Positions 44,592 through 53,754 are shown, numbered from the stretch's first letter. The stretch is 64,000 nt of DNA from Prado023 sp963774745 (GCA_963774745.1 CAVZGE010000005.1:165522-229521); one strand, 5' to 3'. Made by a program: numbers and translations. Notes: generated from the sequence alone by a model not told the origin.

Positions 44592-45170
44592 GCCTCCGGT
44601 AGACGCCCAGGTCTTGGATGACTACGGCTGGGCCCCCGGGCCGGGTGTGTCGATCTTCCTGGCGGCCAGCACGCCTGACGGCTACTGCCTCGAGGGCAGG
44701 CACATGAGTTTGCCGGGCCAGGTGTGAGCGGTCGCACTGATGGTGTCTGGTAACTCGGTGTAGTCGAGGGGCTGGTGGTGCAAGGGCCTGCCGTGCTGGT
44801 GACGGCAGCTGGGTTCGGTCGCGGTTGCTGTTCAGCGCGGCCACGAGTTGGCGATGATTCGCGAACAGCTGCCGCGACGCCAGCAGGTTGGCGCTCGGAG
44901 CCTTCTGCGTGTAGTCATCGGCAACGGTCAGCACGACCAGGCGTTGGAGGCCGTGGGGTGGCGTTGGTGACGATCTCACAACGTCGGCTGGCGCAAGGTC
45001 GCGTCCTTCGGTCCTGTCGGGCGGACCTGGGCTCACCGTGAATGCAATCACCCGGCGAGCCGACGGCAGGGTCCTGGTCGGCGGACTATTAACGAACTAC
45101 ATCGACAGCATCGCCCCGATCACAGCGGCACTGCTGATCGGGGCGTTGACTGGAACGGCGGCGCATCGCG
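44592..45170. other. Gene-poor stretch
   Basis: About 580 bases. A short plus-strand frame near 44610-44727 (GWAPGPGVSIFLAASTPDGY, then CLEGRHM) vaguely resembles the C-terminus of pilin-like proteins and may be a relict. A strong hairpin lies at 45112-45145. Nothing else is supported. Confidence 0.4.
45112..45145 (-). terminator. Terminator hairpin of the truncated regulator gene
   Basis: CGCCCCGATCA / TGATCGGGGCG, perfect 11-base stem with a 12-base loop, 26 bases beyond the stop codon of the minus-strand gene. Confidence 0.75.
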
Positions 45171-46371
45171 TCATTTCGGTTGGAGCGAGGCCAACAGGGC
45201 CGTCGCACGGTCCGTGTCAGGACCGCCCCCCGCAGACGCCAACCAGCGTTGGGCTGACTCCAGGAGTGCGCGGGCCTCATCCTCATCAGATCCCGCAAAC
45301 ATCACCTCAGCGAGTTGGATCGAAGCGAGCGCGGCCATCCGCTGATCGCCGCTTTGCGCGGCCGTGCTGATCGCGTTTCGCAAAGTCGCAGCAGACGTTG
45401 GCAGATCTCCGAGCTGCGCCTGGGCTGACCCGAGGGTTGTCAGGTGCAGAGCAGCCTGCCCCGCGAATCCGAGCCGAATGGATGCTTCCACCGCCTCGCT
45501 GAGTGACTCGATCGCGTCTTGAACTCGACCTTCGGCCAGCGCAATTCCACCGAGCATGGCCTCGGCATGCACTCTGGCCCACTCGTCGCCCTGGGCGGTC
45601 ACGATGCTGAGGGCTTCGGCTGCGGCCGCCTTTGCGTGGTCCACGTCACCGAGCATGAGTGAGGCGAACGCAACCAGCAGCTGGGACGAAGCTAGTTCCT
45701 GGTCTCTGGCGAGCGTCCGGTTCGCGGCGGCAGCGCTCGATGATGATTCGAACGCTGCCGCGAAACGCCCTTGTTGAAGACGCGCGAAGGCCGCATAGGT
45801 CTCCACGTCGGCTCGAAGCTCGGAACTACCGAGTGCCTGGCAGATGGCAGTCGCCACCTGCAGATCCGCCTCGGCCTGGACAACGTCGCCTGCCGAGGCT
45901 TCCAGCCACACCGAGAACAGCAGCGCGGTACATCTCTGAGAGTCGTCGATGGAGGCAGCAGCGTCCACGGCGGCTCTGATCCGTGCGGAGCCTGCTACTC
46001 CGTCGCCAAGGACCGCCCACGACCAGCCGAATCCGTTCACAATGCGAACACCGAGGGTGGGATCAGCTGCGGAACAGAATGTGAGCGCCGCGTCAATATT
46101 GGGACGCTCGGCCCGTACGAATGACAGCCAATGTGACTGACGCGGTCCGCGAATCTCCACCCCACAGCTGTCGGCAACCTCGCCAAACCATTGCGCGTGC
46201 GCGGCGCGCGCCTTGGTGGTGTGGCCAGACTCTTCCAGCCTCGTAAGCGCGAAGGCGCGGATGCTGTCGAGCAATCGGTACCTCGCCTTGCCGTCGGAGG
46301 TGAGGTCGAGGGTTACCAGCGATCGGTCCACAAGACGTCCGACAACGTCGACTGAAGATTCAGCTGGAACC
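45171..46371 (-). pseudogene. 3' part of a STAND/LuxR- or AfsR-type regulator (5'-truncated)
   Basis: About 390 residues remain. The first (VDVVGRLVDRSLVTL, RYRLLDSIRAFALTRLEESG, HTTKARAAHAQWFGEVADSC) are the winged-helix end of an NB-ARC/STAND ATPase; the rest is a run of TPR-like helices (AALHLTTLGSAQAQLGDLPT; ALLESAQRWLASAGGGPDTD). The NTPase and DNA-binding parts should lie upstream but the sequence changes at ~46372 to an unrelated plus-strand fragment. A later ATG at 46331 is internal. The C-terminal part has its own terminator. Probably nonfunctional. Confidence 0.8.
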
Positions 46372-46375
46372 CGCA

Positions 46376-46822
46376 GCCCCCTACGAGTGGTTCGAGCCGT
46401 GGGAGGGCAGCCGGTGGAAGCACCGCGCCGCTGAGTACGACGCGTTCAAGGCAGGCCTGGCCGAGCGGATGCTGGAGTCGCTGTTCGAGCAGCTGCCCCA
46501 GCTGCGCGGCCGGGTTGCGGTCTGCGAGATCTCCACCCCGCTGACCACGGCGCACTTCGCCGGGTACGACCGAGGTGAGCTCTACGGGTTGGAGCACACC
46601 CCCGCGAGGTTCCGCCAGGGCTTCCTCAGACCGGCCACCCCGATCCCCGGGCTTTACCTCACCGGACAGGACATCGTCTCCTGCGGGGTCGCCGGAGCCA
46701 TGTTCGGCGGCGTCCTGACCGCCACGACCCTGCAACTTGGACGCCTGATCACCGCCTTGACCACCTCAACCGCACGGCGCGCCGTGCCCTTGTCTCTGCG
46801 GCGCGGCGGCCCCGCGTGTTGA
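46376..46822 (+). pseudogene. 3' part of a carotenoid desaturase/isomerase-like FAD oxidoreductase
   Basis: About 148 codons: PYEWFEPWEGSRWKHRAAEY, LRGRVAVCEISTPLTTAHFA, GYDRGELYGLEHTPARF, LYLTGQDIVSCGVAGAMFGG. This is the C-terminal FAD-binding end of the phytoene-desaturase/retinol-saturase family (YLTGQD-x-x-x-x-GVxGA). The N-terminal Rossmann half is missing; the sequence changes at ~46372 to the truncated regulator on the other strand. The final ~20 residues (TARRAVPLSLRRGG) look non-native. Confidence 0.82.
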
Positions 46823-47056
46823 CCGTCCATCGTGGGCAGGGTCGGGCGGTCGTGCTGCCCAGGGTTCCGGGAGCGGCCGGCGGGCCGCGACGCCTCGGAC
46901 CTGTCGGCGCAACGGAAGACGACATCCAGAAGCACACCGCGACGGAGGCGGCCAGCGCACCACCCGCTTGGAAGTTGGTGCGCTCCGTGCCGCGAGGACG
47001 ACACAGGGGGCAATGCGGCAGGGAGATCCTCTTCACCCGGCGACCCAGGAGACCAG

Positions 47057-47155
47057 ATGGCGCACTCGACACCGGCTATGGGCGCGCCCCACACTCCGGC
47101 AGCACCAGCACCGCCAAGAACGGTCATCGACAACCAGTTCGCCGGCGACCACTAA
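47057..47155 (+). CDS. Small 32-residue ORF ahead of the Ser/Gly-repeat gene
   Basis: AHSTPAMGAPHTPAAPAPPR then TVIDNQFAGDH, with AGGAGA six bases before the ATG and TAA two bases before the next start. Spacing and ribosome site suggest a real, coupled small gene, but no family is known. Confidence 0.4.
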   Translation: MAHSTPAMGAPHTPAAPAPPRTVIDNQFAGDH

Positions 47156-47156
47156 G

Positions 47157-47666
47157 ATGTCCGATTCCCTCACCGCTGGACAGCCCGATCGCGGGCGACG
47201 AGCCCGGCTAACGCCGCGCGACCGAACCACTTCGTATCCCGAGTACGGTGGCCATGATGGGCGCACCAGCCGGTCGGATGGTGCTCTGTGGCGGAGGTGT
47301 GCTGTGGTCGAGTCGGGGTGGTCCTTGTGGTCTGAAGGGTCCCTGTTGAGTATCGCTTCCCAGGGTTCGGTGCTCAGCATCGGATCGGTGGGATCAGCGC
47401 TGAGTATCGGGTCGGTCGGATCCGTTGGATCGGTGTTCAGCATCGGTTCGGCGATGGCCGCCGGCTCGCTGATGTCGTGGTGGTCGTTCGGGTCGGTGAT
47501 GAGTGCTTGGGGAGTGGGCGGGGTGATGGGCTACCGGGGCTCCGGCGCACGGGCGACTGCGAGGGCGGCCGTCCTCGGCGGATGCGCGGCCGCGGCCGTG
47601 GCCGCAGCCCTTCTTGCTAGCACAAGCAGGCCTTCCACGCCGGTGGCAGTAACGTCCAACGGCTGA
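47157..47666 (+). CDS. Ser/Gly nonapeptide-repeat membrane protein
   Basis: 169 residues (shorter if GTG 47305, VESGWSLWSEG, is used). After a basic start comes a low-complexity region with a nine-residue period: SLLSIASQG, SVLSIGSVG, SALSIGSVG, SVGSVFSIG, then SAMAAGSLMSWWSFGSVMSA. It ends with a helix (AAVLGGCAAAAVAAALLA). Similar LSIGSxGS-rich proteins are found in actinobacteria without known role; the period suggests a beta-solenoid or membrane-inserted glycine-zipper stack. It lies between a truncated gene and an IS110 element. Confidence 0.6.
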   Translation: MSDSLTAGQPDRGRRARLTPRDRTTSYPEYGGHDGRTSRSDGALWRRCAVVESGWSLWSEGSLLSIASQGSVLSIGSVGSALSIGSVGSVGSVFSIGSAMAAGSLMSWWSFGSVMSAWGVGGVMGYRGSGARATARAAVLGGCAAAAVAAALLASTSRPSTPVAVTSNG

Positions 47667-47777
47667 CTCGCCGGTCGCCCAGGGTCGGGCAGGTACTGGG
47701 TCGGGGAACCAAGAGAACCAGGGCAAGCAGGCCATTCGTCAAGCAACGAGCCGCATCACACCGGCACCCCTCTGTTG

Positions 47778-48989
47778 TCAAGGCGTGGTTTGAAGCGACC
47801 TCGAGGCGACGGACTTCCGTGTCGGGGTGGGCGGGGGTAGCGTCTTGGGTGCGGGTCCCGGGAGTGGCTGATCCGAAGTGCCGGTGTGCGGGTGGAAGCC
47901 GGCCGCGCTGGATTTGTGTGACGCCCCGCGGTGCCCTCCCGGGCCCGTCTCCACACTGCCGGGGTGGGCTTTCACGGCGTCGGCGCGCAGGCGTCGGTAT
48001 AGCGCGTCGGAGATGCGGCGCTTGAGGCAGCGCATGGCTTCGGCCTTGGTCTTGCCGGCGGCGAGCTTGCGCCGGTAGTAGGCCCGGCCTTCGGTGTCGT
48101 GGCGCAGCTGGGTGGTCGCGGCGATGTGGATCATGTGGTTCATCCGCCGGTTCCCGGCCCGGGAGAGCCGGTGGCGCACGATCTCTCCGGAGGAGGCTTC
48201 GATGGGTGCGGTTCCGGTCCAGGAGGCGAACCGGTTGCGGTCGGTGAACCGGGCGACGTCGCCGGTGTCGGCCAAGGTGCGGGCGGCCACGACAGGGCCA
48301 ACACCGGGTAGCTCCATCAGGGTTGACCCGGTCGCGGTGACCATCGCCTTGAGCTCGCGGGTGACGGCCTTGATCTTCTTCTCGATGACCACGAGCTCGG
48401 CGATCTGTTCCGCGGCGAGCCGGCGGCGGGTCCGCCCAGCCAGGTCGCGCGGCTTGACGGTCGCTAGGATTCGCTTGGCTTGGGCGGTGCTGATGTTCTT
48501 CTTGGACCGTCCCGGAACAAGTTCCGAGAGCAGCCGGTGCACTCGGTTCACGCACTGGATCCGGGCCCTGGACAGCTCGGCGCGCCGGTCCACCAGCAGC
48601 CGTAGGGCCTCGAGTTGTTCGTCGTAGGCCAGCACCCGCAGGCCCGAAGTGCGCACCGCGACCACTGCAACCGCGTGCGCGTCGTGCGGGTCGGTCTTGC
48701 GGTTGTGGCCGGTGTCGAACATCCGCGCCCGGGCCGACAGCTTCGCCGGCACGTCGACCACCTTCTCCCCGTCGGCCAACAGCCGTTGCGCGAGCGGGCG
48801 GCCGGCACCGTTGCTGCCCTCGACCGCCCACACCCGATCAGGGAAGGCCACGACGCGTCGGCGCATCGCCGTGTACCCGGCCTTGTCGGTGGCGAACCGC
48901 CCGGTCGCCAGCACTGTCTCCCGGTCGTCGACGATCTCGATGGTCGCCGACAACTTGTGGGGATCGACCCCGATGAACACTCTCGACAT
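47778..48989 (-). CDS. IS110-family transposase (DEDD recombinase)
   Basis: 403 residues, apparently intact. DEDD_Tnp_IS110 domain: FIGVDPHKLSATIEIVDD (first D), VWAVEGSNGAGRPLAQRL (E), RKTDPHDAHAVAVVAV (D, D). Transposase_20 domain: LMELPGVGPVVAARTLADTG, RFASWTGTAPIEASSGE, HRLSRAGNRRMNHMIHIAAT, with the serine nucleophile expected in the SRAGNR region. The ~60-residue C-terminal tail (GGHRGASHKSSAAGF onward) is typical of actinobacterial members. IS110 elements lack inverted repeats and use an RNA-guided mechanism. Confidence 0.95.
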   Translation of the reverse strand: MSRVFIGVDPHKLSATIEIVDDRETVLATGRFATDKAGYTAMRRRVVAFPDRVWAVEGSNGAGRPLAQRLLADGEKVVDVPAKLSARARMFDTGHNRKTDPHDAHAVAVVAVRTSGLRVLAYDEQLEALRLLVDRRAELSRARIQCVNRVHRLLSELVPGRSKKNISTAQAKRILATVKPRDLAGRTRRRLAAEQIAELVVIEKKIKAVTRELKAMVTATGSTLMELPGVGPVVAARTLADTGDVARFTDRNRFASWTGTAPIEASSGEIVRHRLSRAGNRRMNHMIHIAATTQLRHDTEGRAYYRRKLAAGKTKAEAMRCLKRRISDALYRRLRADAVKAHPGSVETGPGGHRGASHKSSAAGFHPHTGTSDQPLPGPAPKTLPPPTPTRKSVASRSLQTTP

Positions 48990-49215
48990 GAGCTTCGCCT
49001 TTCCCGCCTTCGTCGGTTGGTTGACGCCGGGCGGGCACTGCTACTACGAGCTGGGCAGACCCCTCTTCAGCCACACACCGGCACGGCGCCCGGCAGGACC
49101 GCAGACCGATGTTGAGCCACACCGATCACGCTGGTGGGCAGCCGCAAGGAGAGCATCCCGCCGGGCACCTGGACCGAGTCTGGCCAGACACCGGCCCTGA
49201 AGGGAATCGTCTAGT
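48990..49215 (-). ncRNA. Putative bridge-RNA region of the IS110 element
   Basis: Noncoding region upstream of the transposase start, where IS110-group elements encode the structured bridge (seek) RNA with target- and donor-binding loops. GC-rich partly self-complementary segments are present, such as CCGGCACGGCGCCCGGCAGG near 49080. Position and family are the evidence; I did not fold it or match loops to the ends. Confidence 0.45.
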
Positions 49216-49216
49216 A

Positions 49217-49268
49217 GCCGCGAGCTGGGCGCCTTTCAGGCGGGCATGGCCGCGCCCAGAAGGACGCC
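49217..49268 (+). repeat. Hairpin repeat (REP-like), copy 1
   Basis: GCCGCGAGCTGGGCGCC...GCGCCCAGAAGGA with 8-base stem CTGGGCGC (49225-49232) / GCGCCCAG (49252-49259). Near-identical to 57087-57138. A degenerate start of the same motif (GCCGCAAGCTGGGCGCG) is at 53643-53659. Confidence 0.7.
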
Positions 49269-49406
49269 GCGTTTCACCGCGTCCATGGGCGGATTGTGGT
49301 CAAGCTGGGTGAGTGAGCCAAGCGAGCGACCGACCTCTGAAGCGCGTCGCCGGTTTGGCCGCGACGGGCGGCCCGGGCCGCCCGGGCGAGTGGGTGGGCG
49401 GTCGGG

Positions 49407-49721
49407 TCAGCCGCGACCGGCTGCAGCGAGGATCGTGGCCCGCAGTGGCTCGAACTCTTCCAACTGGGCCTTGGAGACCGAGATCTCGTGCGGGTTCTTC
49501 GCGTCGAGTAGCGGGGGCATCGTCTCGTCGCCAGCCGTCGCGAAGAAGATGGACCCCTTGAGCGGCCCGTGCGCCTCCTTAACGAGGATGTCAAGGATGT
49601 CGGTTGCAGGGATGGTCGCGGTCGGAAGTTGAGACACTGACCCGGCGAATCCCTCGCGAGTGATGGTGACCGTGGTCCCGTCGAAGTGAACCTGGCCGTT
49701 GAAGCCTTTGAAGTCAGTCAT
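49407..49721 (-). CDS. DUF4429-like protein
   Basis: 104 residues: FKGFNGQVHFDGTTVTITRE, GPLKGSIFFATAGDETMPPL, NPHEISVSKAQLEEFEPLRA. This is a single DUF4429-type beta domain, usually found as one or two copies with a C-terminal SHOCT segment; here the SHOCT part is missing. Function unknown. AGGCTCCCCCGC lies upstream of the ATG. Confidence 0.8.
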   Translation of the reverse strand: MTDFKGFNGQVHFDGTTVTITREGFAGSVSQLPTATIPATDILDILVKEAHGPLKGSIFFATAGDETMPPLLDAKNPHEISVSKAQLEEFEPLRATILAAAGRG

Positions 49722-49856
49722 GCGGGGGAGCCTCTCACAGCTCCACAGACCTTGCCGTGGGCGTCGGTGGGCGCTGATCCCGTGTAACGGTTACGTGTGA
49801 TGGCGGGGTCCCAGCGGCGTACGTAGCCTGCGTTGTCACTACTTGTTGGGAGAAGC

Positions 49857-51113
49857 ATGTCTGTTCAGGTTGGCAGGTCCACCCGACGCACGATGCAGCT
49901 CGCCGGGCTCGGTGGGGTGGCCGTGCTGCTGGCGGCGTGCTCCTCGTCGTCGACGAGTCCCGATGCGTCGGGCAGTACCGCACCGTCGGCCAATGGGAGT
50001 GCGTCCGCGGATGCACTCGGGGTGATCGACCCCGCGACCCTGCCAGTGACGATCCCGTTTACGGCCCCGTCCAACCACATCGTGGTCGATGCCGGGTTCG
50101 GCACGGCGGCGACGTTCCCGATGATGCTGGATACCGGTGCCCCGCTGAACGTGTCGGCCGACCTGGTCAAGGAGTTCGCCTTCCCGGTCATCGACACGAT
50201 GGACGCCGCGGCCGCCGGTGGCACGGTCACCTCCGACGTGGTGGGTGTTGACACGGTCACCCTCGGTGGGTTGTCGGTGGCCCAGGTGGCGGGCATCTCC
50301 CCGTGGGTCGACGACGCGAACCCGTTGTCGTGCATCACCGAGGACGGCCTGGTCGGGGCGAACGTGATGAAGAACGCGGTGTGGCAGATCGACTACCAGG
50401 CCAAGACGGTGACCGTGACCGCATCCACCGACGGCATCGAGCATGTCACCGGGGCGATCCCCGTTCCGATGGAGGCGATCCAAGGGATCGGGGGCAGCCC
50501 GGCGGTCGCATTCGGGGTCGGCGAGGGCGGGCTGGGCTTCCTGGTGGACACGGGTTCCGACGGCGGGATCCTCACCGCGCCGAAGGAGTTGATCGGGGTG
50601 GGTGTGGACGTCCCGAAGGATGCCCCGACCGTGAAGTCACGGGTCGCGGGTGCGGCTGGCGCGCTCGATCTGGACATCCCGTTCGTGACCACCACGATCG
50701 ACCTGGGCACCACGAAGATCGACTACCCGATCGGCGCCGCTGACGTCGTGTCCGGGATCGGCAACATCGGCAACGCGTTCCTGAGCCAGTTCATCGTCAC
50801 GTTCGACTTCCCGAACAACACGATGTACCTCGACCCCATCTCGGGCGACGGCACGATCGCCAACCCCCCGGTCCCGGCAGCCTCGGTCGGATGGGACGGC
50901 AAGACCGCGATCGTTCGTGGGCTGGCCGTGGGCAGCGCAGCAGACAAGGCCGGCCTCAAACTCGGTGACATCGTCACCGAGGTGGACGGCGCCCCGATCA
51001 CCACCCGCGAAGCGTTCTGCACCACGTTCACCGGCCCCCAGATCTCCACGATCACCACCGCGGCTGGCACCTTCGACGCCGGACTCGTCGACAACTTCTT
51101 CACCACCGAATAG
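49857..51113 (+). CDS. Lipoprotein with retropepsin-like protease domain and C-terminal PDZ
   Basis: 418 residues. Lipoprotein signal: MQLAGLGGVAVLLAACSSSS (lipobox LAAC). Two aspartic-protease-like halves: FPMMLDTGAPLNVSADLV (DTGA) and GLGFLVDTGSDGGILTAP (DTGS), with GLVGANVMKNAVWQIDY and NAFLSQFIVTFDFPNNTMYL as the matching turns. The PDZ domain (~350-418) has GLAVGSAADKAGLKLGDIVT. The two DTG motifs in one chain resemble a pepsin-like duplication built from retropepsin folds. It is anchored outside the membrane and probably processes or binds secreted peptides. GGGAGAAGC precedes the ATG. Confidence 0.85.
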   Translation: MSVQVGRSTRRTMQLAGLGGVAVLLAACSSSSTSPDASGSTAPSANGSASADALGVIDPATLPVTIPFTAPSNHIVVDAGFGTAATFPMMLDTGAPLNVSADLVKEFAFPVIDTMDAAAAGGTVTSDVVGVDTVTLGGLSVAQVAGISPWVDDANPLSCITEDGLVGANVMKNAVWQIDYQAKTVTVTASTDGIEHVTGAIPVPMEAIQGIGGSPAVAFGVGEGGLGFLVDTGSDGGILTAPKELIGVGVDVPKDAPTVKSRVAGAAGALDLDIPFVTTTIDLGTTKIDYPIGAADVVSGIGNIGNAFLSQFIVTFDFPNNTMYLDPISGDGTIANPPVPAASVGWDGKTAIVRGLAVGSAADKAGLKLGDIVTEVDGAPITTREAFCTTFTGPQISTITTAAGTFDAGLVDNFFTTE

Positions 51114-51233
51114 CGATCGGCGGACCCCGGAGACACCTTCCGTTGGCTGCAGGCCCTCAAACGCATCCGCCGGACATTCGGCCTCACCGGCCCCCACGTC
51201 ATCACCCTTCTTCGTTCACAAGGAGCCCCCAGC

Positions 51234-51779
51234 ATGGAGTACACCTCGACCCTGCTCATCCTGGTCCTGCTCGTGCTCATCGCGCGGGAGAGCCGAGAGG
51301 GCACCCGGGCCATCAAGTCCGACCCGAGCGTCCAGCTGAAGAGCAACGAGCGATTCCGCACCCTGCGCATGCAGATGCTGGAGCCGCTGATCGCCATCGT
51401 GGTCGTCGGGTCCCTGCTGCTGACCGACCTCGAGCGCAGCCCCCTGCACGCGATCGTCGCGGTCGTCGGCGGCATCGCCGGGTACGTGTTCGGCGCCTAC
51501 CGAGCCCGGTCCACCTACGTGGCCGCAGTGCCCCAGCACAAGGGCGTCATCCTGCGCTACAGCGTGGAATCGTTCGTGGCCCTCGGCCTTCTGGTCGTCA
51601 TCAAGCTCGTCGCCGAGCGCGACCTGCTGCCCGAGGGCGACATCTTCCGCGCCATCATCGCGACCCTCCTGGCATTCCTCCTCGTCGAGTCCATCGCCCG
51701 AGTGATCACCCTGATCCGCCACTACAACCGCGACGAGGCCGCCGCAGCCACGGACACGCAGCAGGCCCCGCGGGCTTGA
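51234..51779 (+). CDS. Hypothetical membrane protein
   Basis: 181 residues with four helices (STLLILVLLVLIARESREG; EPLIAIVVVGSLLLTDL; HAIVAVVGGIAGYVFGAYRA; SFVALGLLVVIKLVAERDLL) and a fifth weaker (IIATLLAFLLVESIARVITL). AAGGAGCCCCCAGC gives a clear ribosome site. It follows the protease gene by 120 bases. No family recognised. Confidence 0.82.
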   Translation: MEYTSTLLILVLLVLIARESREGTRAIKSDPSVQLKSNERFRTLRMQMLEPLIAIVVVGSLLLTDLERSPLHAIVAVVGGIAGYVFGAYRARSTYVAAVPQHKGVILRYSVESFVALGLLVVIKLVAERDLLPEGDIFRAIIATLLAFLLVESIARVITLIRHYNRDEAAAATDTQQAPRA

Positions 51780-51887
51780 GCGGCTCCTCACGCTGGTCTG
51801 CGTCGGGAGCCGGTGCGGTGCCAGCCTCAGGCGACGGCACCGGCATCGCGTTTGCCTTTCCCATGGCGGGCGACGATCATCGCCGAC

Positions 51888-53540
51888 ATGGAGGCGTCCG
51901 CTTCGTCGGTCAACGGCGATGACTGGGCCGGACCGGGCGACGGTTCCGACCGGGAGCCCGATCCCGTGGCGGTGGTCGCGGCGCTGCGACGCATCCTGGA
52001 CAGCGAGGAACTTCGGACCTCGCCCAGGTCACGGGCCTTCCTGGCCTACGTGGTGACCGAGACCCTGGCAGGGCGCGGTCACCGACTCAAGGAGCGCACC
52101 GTCGCCCGCTACGCCCTGGGGCGCGGCAAGGACTTCGACTCCGTCACCGACGCCGCTGCCCGGGTGCAGGCCAGTCGCCTGCGCACCTCGATGGCGCTCT
52201 ACTTCGCCGGAACGGGGGCTGGCGATCCGCTGGTCATCGACCTTCCCAGGGGAGCCTATGTGCCCACGTTCACGTACCGGGACCTGACCGACACTCCACG
52301 CGACGGCGTCTCCCTTGAGCCGGGGCTCGTGGTCGTGCAGTTCGCTGACATGCGGCCGCCGGGTACCGGCGAGCCGCTGGGACTGGCTCTCACCGAGTCC
52401 TTGATCCACGCGTTGGGCGCGTTCCCGGGCCTACGGGTGATAGGGCCAGCAGTCAGCGAACGCGGCGTCGGCGCACTGCCCGACGTGCAGGCCGCGGCGC
52501 AGGCGCTCGACGCGCAGTATGTCCTGACCGGCACGGTCCGAACGACCGCAACCCTGTTGCGGGTACTCGTCCGCCTGTCCGACGGCCAGACTGGCAAGGT
52601 GCTGTGGTCCGATGTGTGCGACCAGGAGCGCAGCGAGGTCACCGGCTTCCATGACGAGGACGACCTGGTGCGGCGGATCGCCGGGACAGTCGGCGACTTC
52701 CGCGGGGTGGTGCTGCGCGACACCACCGCGCGCCGCGCGGGAACCCGCCTCCCCGCTTCGCACGAGGCGATGCTCTCCTACTACCGCTACCTGGACAGCG
52801 GCACGAGACCGGACACCGAGACCGCGGCGCGCGACCTGAGCCTGGCCGCGGACCTCGACCCAGAGAACGTCGTCCTGCTGTCGATGCTGGGCTCCATCGA
52901 GTACGTACAAGCGATCCTGGAGTGGGCACCGGACCGCGACGCAGCCCTGGCCAACGCTCAGCGGCGGGCGCTCGCAGCGCTCGCCCTTCACCCCGGGCAT
53001 GCACACGCGTGCACCGTCCTCGCGGGCGTGGCTTTCGCCCGGGGGCACACCGACCAGTGCCTGGCGAATGCGACCCGCGCGATCGAGCTGAGCCCCTCCC
53101 ACCCGTCGATCCTCTACGGGTCCGGTGCCCTCCTGGCGCTCAGCGGCGCCTGGGACACGGGACTGGCGTGCATCCGTGAGTCCAACCGGCTCAACCCGTA
53201 CCACCCCTGGTACCAGCACGTCCATCTTGCCCTCGACCGACTCAGGGCCGGCGACGACACCGGAACGCTCGCCGAGGCCGCCCTCCTCACCGAGCCCGAG
53301 GACCTCTGGGGCCCCCTGATCCGCTGCCTGGCATTCGCCGGACTGGGCGACGACGAGCGGGCGGGGCAGGAACTCGACGCCGCCCTGGCCATCGAACCGG
53401 ATCTCCTCAAGGACGACGCCGCCATGATCGTCGAGCAGTTCCAGGACGCACCCATCGACATCAGGACCACCATCCGGGGGAGGCTGCTCGACTGGCTCAC
53501 CTCCCAGCCCGACCGTGCGCAGCCGAGGGCGGACGTCTGA
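51888..53540 (+). CDS. TolB-N-like / TPR signalling protein (adenylate-cyclase-associated type)
   Basis: 550 residues. N-terminal region RSRAFLAYVVTETLAGRGHR, LKERTVARYALGRGKDFD, ARVQASRLRTSMALYF is a winged-helix-like domain seen in many TPR signalling proteins. Then a FlgO/TolB-N-like part (VVVQFADMRPPGTGEPLGLA; DAQYVLTGTVRTTATLLRVL) and TPR repeats (ALHPGHAHACTVLAGVAFAR; NATRAIELSPSHPSILYGSG) to the end. Related regions occur beside class-III adenylate cyclases, but no cyclase domain is present. No membrane segment. The start at 51888 has no clear ribosome site. Confidence 0.8.
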   Translation: MEASASSVNGDDWAGPGDGSDREPDPVAVVAALRRILDSEELRTSPRSRAFLAYVVTETLAGRGHRLKERTVARYALGRGKDFDSVTDAAARVQASRLRTSMALYFAGTGAGDPLVIDLPRGAYVPTFTYRDLTDTPRDGVSLEPGLVVVQFADMRPPGTGEPLGLALTESLIHALGAFPGLRVIGPAVSERGVGALPDVQAAAQALDAQYVLTGTVRTTATLLRVLVRLSDGQTGKVLWSDVCDQERSEVTGFHDEDDLVRRIAGTVGDFRGVVLRDTTARRAGTRLPASHEAMLSYYRYLDSGTRPDTETAARDLSLAADLDPENVVLLSMLGSIEYVQAILEWAPDRDAALANAQRRALAALALHPGHAHACTVLAGVAFARGHTDQCLANATRAIELSPSHPSILYGSGALLALSGAWDTGLACIRESNRLNPYHPWYQHVHLALDRLRAGDDTGTLAEAALLTEPEDLWGPLIRCLAFAGLGDDERAGQELDAALAIEPDLLKDDAAMIVEQFQDAPIDIRTTIRGRLLDWLTSQPDRAQPRADV

Positions 53541-53754
53541 CCCCACCACAGGCCCCCGGCAGGAGAGCGGCCCTCGGTGTGCGGCGGGTGAAGCGGCGGC
53601 GGCGAAGCCAGCCGTCGTAGGCCCAAATTGCCAGCCCCATACCGCCGCAAGCTGGGCGCGCTGACAGCACGGGTCGGCCGTTCCCGTTCCGTCGCTGAGG
53701 TTCGACAGTATGAGCCCGGCGAAGTCGTCTGCCTGCCACACCCAGTGTCCTCAC

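Larger units (their letters stand above)
47668..49215 (-). mobile_element. IS110-family insertion sequence (approximate ends)
   Basis: One transposase gene plus ~225 bases upstream and ~100 bases downstream. Ends cannot be placed exactly because the family has no terminal inverted repeats and may make no target duplication. The right limit is set just before the hairpin repeat at 49217 and the left just after the Ser/Gly gene. Confidence 0.6.
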
